This document shows, one piece after another, positions 57,094 to 64,000 of a stretch of DNA of 64,000 bases. The DNA is from Hemileia vastatrix. Its lineage: Eukaryota > Basidiomycota > Pucciniomycetes > Pucciniales > Zaghouaniaceae. The translations under genes and the position numbers were made by a program. The number at the start of each line of letters is the position of its first letter. Within the stretch, counting starts at the first letter, position 1. The stretch spans positions 32,067,501 to 32,131,500 of the forward strand of contig JASXTE010000005.1 of assembly GCA_030280995.1 (NCBI GenBank), read 5' to 3'. Below the pieces are notes generated by a model. It made no database searches. It saw nothing but the letters and a program-made list of their open reading frames with translations, and was not told the origin of the DNA.

Positions 57094-58280
57094 CTAGTTT
57101 TTTGACTTCGAACTAGTATCTTCTCTTTCCTTCAACTTTACACAGTCTTCCAACTTTTGCTTACCCCCACAATACATACATAACCCATTATCTGCTCTTC
57201 TCTTCCTCTCAGCTTCTTTAAGTTCCCCTTTAGGATCCAGTACTTTGCTGATATCGCCTGGAGTCGAGCCTTTTGGTCGAGGTTTATCCTTCCCCTTATT
57301 GGGTTTGGATTGAGTTGAGGAAGATTGATTTGGTCGTGGGTGTGAAGAAGATCCTGATTTAAAATTTAGGCCTTGAGATTTGTTGGCGTATTGACGATGT
57401 TGAAGTCGTCCTTGATAAATGCCGTCAAGTTCGAGGGTTGATCCATTAAATCGGTCAAAGTAGTCATCTTCTGACCGTGAAGATTTAATTGATCCAGAAT
57501 CCTCGAAGGAAGTCCTTTCTTGAAATGATACTTAAGGGCAGCATCATTCCAACCTACTCGAGTTTGAAGTGCTCTGAAGTTCGAGATATATTCAGAGGCT
57601 TTACCATTATCACTCATGCGAAGAAAATAAAGTTCAATTTCTGCGTTGTGAGTTTCATTACGTTCCCCAAACAACGTAAAGAGTTGGTCATCGAACTTTT
57701 CCCAATTATTGATGAGTAAGTGGGTTTTTGTCGAAGAAAGCATGAGCAGATAAGGTCCGAACCATCTTGCTGCTTTCCTGGCTAGGAATGAAGAAGCGTA
57801 AACAACCTTTGATTGGTCGCTATTAAAGGTTCGAGGGTCATTATGGAACAGTAGCTTGCAGGTTTGCAAGAAGGGTCGCAATCTGTAGGGGTGATCTCCG
57901 TCGAATTTGTCAGGAGATTTCATAGAAGGAGTTTTGAACTTAGATCCCTCTGAAGACGTTGGATTTGAAAGGGTTTTCATGAAAAGTCTCATGAAATCTT
58001 ACAGAGAGTTAGATGGTCCAGGTTCTGAGGATTGACCAGAAGGGTGATTGGCAGGGGCAGATGGTGCCTCGTGCATTGTATCCTCTCCTTCTTCTTCATC
58101 ACTAGAATCCTCAAAATCTTGTGGGATGTCTTCTACAGATTGAACTGAATGTTGCCGTTCCCTAAAGTCAAGTGGTTCCAAAGAGTGAGTGTGGGAAACA
58201 GGCCTTGTGGCTGTTGGCCTGCCTCTAGCGCGAGCTCTAGTAGTAGCGCCAGTAGGAGGAGTGCGTTAAACAGGTGTCAT
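57094..58280 (-). pseudogene. Gag of element E
   Basis: The ATG at 58280-58278 begins MTPV, then a TAA, then a basic RARARGRPTATRPV stretch and an acidic run (QDFEDSSDEEEGED). A second TAA is near 57,999. The capsid core (57,992-57,370) has SPDKFDGDHPYRLRPFLQ and WEKFDDQLFTLFGE, as in sushi-type Gags. A 1-nt shift near 57,400 leads to a zinc-knuckle-like CMYCGGKQKLEDC in which the usual His is absent. The terminal codons are TCA AAA AAC TAG. Confidence 0.85.
57097..57103 (-). promoter_or_regulatory. Candidate -1 ribosomal frameshift site of element E
   Basis: The sense sequence A-AAA-AAC sits directly before the gag TAG. Slipping back one base gives AAA AAA CTA GTA GAT, the protease frame. 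The heptamer is one of the strongest known -1 slippery sites. Confidence 0.8.
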
Positions 58281-58337
58281 TTTAAAATTTTAAAAACACC
58301 TAAAAAGACGTAGTAGTGCAAAGAATGAGAACTACGG

Positions 58338-58351
58338 AGAATTAAATTATA
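58338..58351 (-). other. Self-complementary primer-binding site of element E
   Basis: One base inside the 5' LTR edge the sense strand reads TATAATTTAATTCT. Its exact 14-nt complement AGAATTAAATTATA occurs in the LTR (58678-58691). This matches Tf1/sushi self-priming, where the RNA 5' end folds onto the PBS, and predicts that R starts near 58,691. No tRNA-type TGG is present. Confidence 0.65.
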
Positions 58352-58352
58352 C

Positions 58353-59124
58353 TGTCACCAGACAACCTACGCACAAGGTCGAGGATGTTCCTGAAAGTGA
58401 GATGAGGGATTTAGAAACTTCTTCAAAACACAGAGGAATGATTCGAGGAAGTGATTCCAAGGTCACTAGAAGTAAGAGCTACGGGGTTGAGGTATGTTCG
58501 AGAAGAATTATAATATAGTTTCAAAGTAATAGGAATTCTTAAGATCTCACAAAGGGTTGGAAACTCAACAATCAAGGATTTAGGATTTTAGACATGATTA
58601 CTGAGAAATTTTAAAGAAAAATACAATAACAATGATTCAATTTTGTAATTTTACCACTATTAAATGTAAATATGTTTTATAATTTAATTCTAAGGAATGT
58701 CAAACCAAAAACCCAACCCTTTTATATCCTTTATTCCTCCTTGCATTGACCTCCCTCTCATCACACCATTCCCATACCACAGACCATTAATAAAATACAC
58801 TTAGACCCTCTTCACTAATATCTGTCCATGTTAAATTTACCCCTTTTAATTAATTAACAAACTTTTTAATGAAAACTACTAGTGTACTATTACGTTGATC
58901 ATAGTGCTGTGCGTTGCTTATTGAAATTAAGACTAAGACACACTATTGAGAGATTGACTAATTTAGATTTAGAGTTTAGGCTAGCGCAGTTGAATAGTAA
59001 GTACACAATGGGGAATCGCAGTTGCTATGGAGAATTGCTTTCTGCGCTTCGAGTATAGATTTAGAACTCGATATTATTGATTTAATGAGCTGCTTTTGCC
59101 TCGAGTGTCATGTGGCGCGTGACA
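58353..59124 (-). repeat. 5' LTR of element E
   Basis: 772 bp, near-identical to the left LTR, followed by the CCGCT duplication. Confidence 0.92.
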
Positions 59125-59653
59125 CCGCTTTTATCTGGATTTTCTATTTATGGTATGGGTCTGTGTTATCATTAATTGTGATTGAGGGTCATTACTGGAG
59201 GTCTGGGTGTTGATTCTGCTTGAAGTAGACGCCATGGGGAGGTGATGGGCCCTCACAGTGCTGTAATTTCCGGGGATAGAAGTGACATCATCTGGATTGA
59301 AGGTCTGTGCACTCCTGTGGATTTTGGCATAAGTAAGGGGGGATTTTGACGGTTATTAGACATCATTCACTTACTACAATTAAAATAAACATTATAACTC
59401 AATAATTAGCATTTAGAAATATATTATAAAGCCTTTATAAATTGATATTATCTTTATATAAGCTATAACTATATTATATTTATCTATTTTCCACCAATAG
59501 CACACATTTGAATCCAAGTATTGTGAGTTTTATTTGAGTATAACTATTTTATTAGTCTTCCCCTGAGGTTTAATCACTAAATCGTTTATTAAAAATTAGT
59601 AGGACCATGAATAAATACTATTAAATCATACTTATATACTAGATACACTGACA
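59125..59653 (+). repeat. LTR F, second part
   Basis: It resumes CCGCTTTTATCTGGATTTTC exactly where element E interrupted and ends ACACTGACA. Confidence 0.87.
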
Positions 59654-59900
59654 GGAAGCAACTTCACTCAGCTATGAACTCTATCACTTTAACTTAAGCT
59701 GCTGACTCTGATTCTTACTTGGGTTTGGAAGATACATTAGCTTATATGTCTTTTCAATGATCTTTATGAAGAAGAGGATCCCAAAACTGCACCAGATCTC
59801 CCCTCCCTTCAATCACAAAACATTATTTCCACCAGAATGCACTCTGTCATTATGCTAAACACCCTCCAACATTTTGATAAACAACCCTATTAATTTTTTT
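59654..59900 (+). pseudogene. Harbinger-like transposase N-terminus, part 2 (copy 3)
   Basis: It continues the sequence broken at 50,431: GCAACTTCACTCAGCTATGA matches the reverse complement of 49,665-49,640, and LEDTLAYMSF is conserved with copy 2. It runs straight into the dioxygenase-type region on the same strand. Confidence 0.5.
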
Positions 59901-61887
59901 TTTTCATACTCTCCAGATTTTCAGCTTGTGTGCTTTATTCACTTGGTTTGGTGTTTTTTTTGCATATTCATTTTTATTTTGAATTTACACTGAATGTCTC
60001 TTTTTTTGATTTCTCATTTTTTTCATTTACCAGCTCAACATGAAATTGCATATTTTCTGCAATCACATAATTTTTCACTGTTTCTTTTTTTTTCATTCAT
60101 CCCTCATATCCTTTCCTCTTCTCCTCAAACATCCCTCAAAAAATTTTGTTTTTTTTTATTTTCTCATCTCATCTCTCCAGGTAGAGCATCTTATTCATTT
60201 TTTGATTTTTTGATTGCTAATTAAATTTTTTTGTTTTTATTTCTGTTTTTTTTCATTTATATAACTAATTTTTTTGTAAGTGGTTATTTTTGATTTTTAT
60301 GGTAAAATTAACATTTTTTTCTCTCCCTCTTTTCCTTCTTTTTTAGCTCCGTCACCCTACTCATCCTTCCTCCTTGACATGGCCATTATCTCCCCTTTCC
60401 CCTATTTCACTTTTTTTTGCTCTATGTCATTAAAAGACATAAATTACACTTTCTTTATGCATTGCACTTACTCCATATTCAATTTCCCCAAAATTCCAAC
60501 ATAATTCTTTATCACTCTATTTTTCCTACTTTTCAATCAAGGTAATATTCATCTTTTTTTATGCCTAAATGATATCTCTTTCCTTCTATGAAAATTTCAT
60601 ACTTAAATATGTGCATGACTCTTATCTGGATAACAGTGGACTTTTTAAACTCTTCTTGTTCTCATCTCCATTACCACTTTTCAAGTTTTTGTAGAATTTT
60701 GAAAATCAGACTCGGAATTAGGGTTAGTTTTATTTAAATCCAATATCCTTTTAACTGATGATTCTCCTGAAGACTGCCTTTTATTTCCCACAAACAGATT
60801 TGAATTCGGTTCAGTGGTTGCTGGAATATTGACCTTTAAATTTGAGGCTTTATTTCCCAATTTAATTTTTTTATTTCATGTTTTTTTTTTAAAATTAGAG
60901 TTAGGTTTATTTAAATCACGTTTACTTTAACTTAAGATTATCCTGAAGCCTATCTTTCATTTCCAAAAAATAGGTTTAAATTTGGTTCAGTGGTTGCTGA
61001 GATTTTGACCTTAAAAGTTGAGCTTTTTTTTCTGAATGTTACTTAATTTATTTTATGTTTTTATACTTCATAATTAAAGAATAAGGCTTCTGAAACTCCT
61101 ATCTGATAATTATCTAGGCTTATATCTCCATCTTGTTGGAATTTTCATCATCAATTTTCAAATTTTTGTTCAATTTTGAAAATCAGAGTCAAAATTATGG
61201 TTAGGTTTATTTGTATCTCATTTTCTTTGAGCTGAAGATTCTTCTGCAGCCTATCTTTCATTCCCATAAATGGATCTGAAATTGGTTCAGTGGTTGCTGA
61301 GATATTGACCTTTAAATTTGAGCCTTTTTTTCCAAATTTCACTCAATTTATTTCATGTTTAGACCAGAATTTGTTAAAGGCTATTCTCTTGATAGGTCTG
61401 ATAATATATGTTTCATTCTTAAAATCATGTCACTCATCCTATTTCCATGGGCATCTATTCTTTACTTAAAATATTTTCTCAGGATCATCACCAAATGACC
61501 AAAGCTCCACCTGGCTTGGAATCTTGTCAAGAGTTCACACATTTTGGATGTTCATTTCAAATCAGTCAAAAATTAATCCACCAAATAAAAAAGGTAAAAA
61601 AAGAAGGTAAATTTAACAAATATAAAAAAACTTTATTTAGATCAAAAAAGTATGTGGATGACTAGAGTCATCAAATATTTTTTATTTTTTCATAACTCTT
61701 ATATTTCAAATTCCTAAAGTAAAGTAATGAACCAAAGACCTTGTGTTGTATAAATGGGAATTATGACAACATTTATATGTTTCATGAGGTTCCTCAGGCT
61801 ACACTTGTGGAAAGTGCCAAACATTTGTTTCTAGATTTATCTGCACTTTGGCTAGAGGAATTGTTGGTACTTTAAAACTAGGGAACT
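59901..61887 (+). pseudogene. TET/JBP-like dioxygenase copy 3, catalytic exon partly deleted
   Basis: Homologous to the - strand gene at 28,150-25,995. It has the CCAG|GTAGAG site (~60,180), acceptor CTTTTTTAG (~60,346), donor AATCAAG|GTAATA (~60,542), and at least three copies of the GGTTCAGTGGTTGCTG intron repeat (60,808; 60,980; 61,289). The exon carrying the HxD pair is missing: only its first ~50 bp remain (61,075-61,125). The C-terminal block DHHQMTKAPPGLESCQ, then FTHFGCSFQISQKLIHQI, is at 61,480-61,595. The next exon (about 61,720-61,887) is cut by a solo LTR at 61,888. Confidence 0.65.
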
Positions 61888-62681
61888 TGTCAAGGGGAAC
61901 TTTTGGTCTAGATGCTTGGTTCGAGGTTTATACGAGGAAATTTAGGGCTTTATTGAACTCTCAAAGAATAGTACGTATTTCTTAATCAAAATAATTGTCT
62001 TACTCAAATAAAAGAGGTAGTTTTAAGATATCAATATAAATTATAGATTAGAATTATGGTGTTGTAAATACTAAAATTATAAAATATAGGAATAAATGTA
62101 TTGTTGTGAGTGTAATAGTAATGTAAGTGATAAAAAGAATATTTTTAAAAGCACAAAGTAAGAGGCCTTTTATAGGCAAAACATGAGGGAATAAAATATA
62201 CAGAATTTAAACTATGTATTGTAAGAATGTGAGTAAAAGAGTGACTGAAAGGAGTACATATATGACATAAGAATTAAATAAATGATACGTCAACAAGGAC
62301 ATCAAATTTATTAGCAATAAAGTTTGAGTTCCTTGGACTGTCACAATTAATTACACAATAATTAATTAATTATATTACTTTCACGGGATTCCAGATCTCT
62401 CACTGAGGTAATATAATTAAATTAAAGTTTTTTATTATAATTTTATTTTTAAATTCTATTCTCATTGACTTATACCATTGAGCACGGTGTTAGGGAGTAA
62501 AATTGTAAGGGACATTTTATTTACATTAATTAATTATACTACTTATTGTACTTAACTAGTTAATTGTAAGTAATGCTTAAGTAGGTAATTAATTATTAGT
62601 AAGAAGAAGGGGCGTGGCTTCAACTCAGTAAAATAATTAATTATTTTACCAGTTAAGTCTAGTAGCCTGGCTGACAGAACT
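61883..62681 (+). mobile_element. Solo LTR, 789 bp, TSD GAACT
   Basis: It starts TGTCAAGGGGAAC (61888) and ends GGCTGACA (62676), flanked by GAACT (61883-61887; 62677-62681). Absent at the same point in the copy at 26.0 kb, which confirms the insertion. No internal genes. Confidence 0.87.
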
Positions 62682-62732
62682 TGATACATATTAGTTTTAT
62701 ATATATTAATTTATGTAATTATATTACATTTT

Positions 62733-63130
62733 GGTGATTCCCACCCCTTACTTCAATAAAATGCAGGGGGGGGAGGGGGTATTGCTACATTTTCAAATAT
62801 GACATGCAAATTGATGACTTGTAAAAATTTTGGTGTTACCCACCCCCCCTTACTTCAATAAAATGCTGAGGGGGGGTATTTCCAAATTTTCAAATCTGAC
62901 ATGTAAAATTTTTGACTTGTAAAAATTTCTTCAATAAAATGTTGGGGGGGAGTATTGCCAAAATTTCTTATAAAACTTGAAAAACTCTTGACTTGAAAAA
63001 AATTTGGTGATACCCATAAAATGCAGGGGGTATTAATGCCAAATTTTTATATAAGACTTTCAAGATTCTTGACTTGAAAGAATTTTGGTGATACCCACCC
63101 CTTACTTCAAAAAAATGCAGGGGAAGGATC
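62733..63130 (+). repeat. Minisatellite with G runs
   Basis: Four to five units of ~85-100 bp: TTTTGGTGATACCCACCCCT, TACTTCAATAAAATGCAGG, a run of 5-8 G, TATTGCCAAATTTT, GACTTG. Same family as 25,795-25,994 on the other strand. Confidence 0.8.
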
Positions 63131-63298
63131 AGCAAATTTTTAAATGAGACTTGAAAACTCTATTTAAAATAGAATTTTTAACATTTAAATACCAAACTTC
63201 AAGTAACAATGGATAGAGTAATGAAATGCACAAAATTATTGTAAAGTTTTATGTACAAATAATTATGAATAGTTGAAGTATGAAAGAAATAAAACACA
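63131..63298. other. Non-coding, probably the 3' UTR of the next gene
   Basis: AT-rich, no ORF, directly downstream of the - strand stop at 63299. Confidence 0.5.
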
Positions 63299-63890
63299 CT
63301 AGTCATTAAAAAATTTCATTAGACATTCAATTTCCTCATAAGATTTATTGGATTTAACACATTCCATTAAAAAATTTTTCTTCTTTGAACTTTCTTTGAG
63401 ATCATGATTAAATTTCATCTGTTCCATTAAGTTTTGATGCTCAAGTATTTTCTCCTCTTTCTTTGATTTTTAAATACTAAGAGTTAGCTCAACATTCTTC
63501 TACTACAAGTCTTGTGCCCTATTATCCTTCAATGAAGAGAGCTTGTACTTATTCTCCTCCAAGTCTTGTGTCCTACCATACTTCTGTAAAGAGAGCTTGT
63601 ACTTCCTCTCCTCCAAGTCTTGTGCCCTATCATCCTTCCGTAAAGAGAGCTCATACTTCCTCTCTTCCAATTCATGTACTCTGTCATCCCTCCTTAAAGA
63701 GAGCTTATATTTTTGCTTTTCAAAATTTAGAGTCTCTTTAGAAACTCCCACTTGTTCTAGAGTGATAAGAAATATTAACAAAAAGGAGAAGAAAAGAAGA
63801 GTAAATTATTAAGAGGTTTGGTATCACTTACCAGCATCTCGTTTCTCCAAAAATTCTTTGATAGAAGAAAAAGGGGTTTGAGATGAAGTA
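63299..63890 (-). pseudogene. Coiled-coil protein, probable second (SANT/Myb-like) ORF of a Harbinger element
   Basis: Exon 63890-63832 (SSIKEFLEKRDA) is joined across a 75-bp GT-AG intron (63831-63757; GTAAGT...CTCTAG) to exon 63756-63299. The second exon has four to five copies of an ~18-residue repeat (DDRAQDLEERKYKLSLRK), then two TAGs and one TAA, then an open end ...KKNFLMECVKSNKSYEEIEC. The Lys/Glu-rich heptads form a coiled coil. Harbinger elements encode a partner protein with a SANT/Myb domain and a helical C-terminus, so this fits by position and type, but the SANT domain is not in the window. LTR D interrupts the 5' part at 63,891. Confidence 0.55.
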
Positions 63891-64000
63891 TGTCAAGCTG
63901 AGGTCAAGTACAGAGACGTGAAATAGCTTGAATGGTCAGTTGTCTAGAATATTTAATGGTCCTATATGAATACTGTATTACAAATCCAATAAGCATTAAA
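63891..64000 (-). repeat. LTR D, second copy, cut by the window end
   Basis: TGTCAAGCTGAGGTCAAGTA matches the reverse complement of the end of solo LTR D (47,909 leftward) through to the last base of the window. Confidence 0.8.

Larger units (their letters stand above)
51078..59129 (-). mobile_element. Element E: Tf1/sushi-like Ty3/Gypsy chromovirus, TSD CCGCT
   Basis: LTRs at 51083-51855 (773 bp) and 58353-59124 (772 bp) start TGTCAC and end GTGACA, with perfect CCGCT duplications at both sides. The interior reads right to left: self-priming PBS, gag, A-AAA-AAC frameshift site, protease, RT, RNase H, integrase, chromodomain. An antisense Cys-rich ORF lies beside the 3' LTR. The element is recent enough to show a clean TSD but carries several nonsense codons. 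Confidence 0.93.
50427..59658 (+). mobile_element. LTR F: solo LTR of family A/B, split by element E
   Basis: It begins TGTCAGCCTAGATTACC (50432) and ends CACTGACA (59653). The flanks CGAAG/GGAAG give a 4-of-5 target duplication. The sequence is the reverse complement of the A/B LTR. No internal gag/pol of family A is present, so it is a solo LTR. Element E lies at 51083-59124 within it. Confidence 0.85.

Noticed and set aside
1..64000. tRNA or rRNA genes
   Set aside because: No cloverleaf-like A/B boxes or rRNA motifs were noticed by eye; a tRNAscan or Infernal run would be decisive.

Overview
The window reads as AT-rich, repeat-saturated DNA from a filamentous fungus. The best guess is a basidiomycete of the rust (Pucciniales) type, because Ty3/Gypsy pol proteins, PIF/Harbinger transposase and TET/JBP-like dioxygenase remnants occur together with short GT-AG introns. 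The species is inferred, not proven. No housekeeping gene, tRNA or rRNA was recognised. Almost everything is transposable element, nested several levels deep, plus satellite DNA.

Layout. 1-11,210: a satellite of ~600-bp units, each carrying a 46-bp near-perfect palindrome and a second, decayed palindrome. It runs in + orientation (1-5,960), then, after a non-homologous spacer, in inverted orientation (7,255-10,960), with a last + fragment near 11,000. 11,211-15,063: AT-rich DNA without recognisable genes, including a sharp pyrimidine/purine strand switch. 15,069-21,089: Ty3/Gypsy element A with two 1,174-bp LTRs, a perfect 5-bp target duplication (CATGT) and an internal deletion of protease-RT-RNase H-most of integrase. 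It is inserted in a small palindromic repeat. 22,519-48,564: element B, an older related copy with gag, protease, RT, RNase H, integrase and chromodomain, all broken. Its left LTR is split by giant element C (23,263-38,738), its gag by a 260-bp MITE, and its right LTR by a 1.5-kb solo LTR (D). Element C encodes a 869-aa Gag-protease, a linker ORF reached by a probable -1 frameshift, and a 1,052-aa RT-RNase H-integrase ORF. Near its 3' LTR it holds a 3.7-kb Harbinger transposon (24,871-28,591) with perfect 32-bp TIRs, which contains a truncated transposase and, on the other strand, a TET/JBP-like 2OG-Fe(II) dioxygenase pseudogene.

48,960-63,890: two more copies of the transposase-plus-dioxygenase region, head to head. 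The right-hand copy is interrupted by an LTR of family A/B (F, 50,432-59,653), itself interrupted by element E (51,083-59,124), and by an unrelated solo LTR (61,888-62,676). It is followed by a G-run minisatellite and by a coiled-coil ORF on the - strand that fits the second (SANT/Myb-like) protein of Harbinger elements. The window ends in another copy of LTR D.

Element E is the best-resolved retroelement: 5-bp TSD CCGCT, gag with an A-AAA-AAC-TAG frameshift site, pol with chromodomain, a primer-binding site that matches its own LTR (Tf1-like self-priming) and an antisense Cys-rich ORF next to the 3' LTR. Most interesting overall are the two-palindrome satellite, the Harbinger/TET-dioxygenase association seen in more than one copy, the 22-nt motif of element C used both in coding and non-coding sequence, and the antisense ORF of element E.
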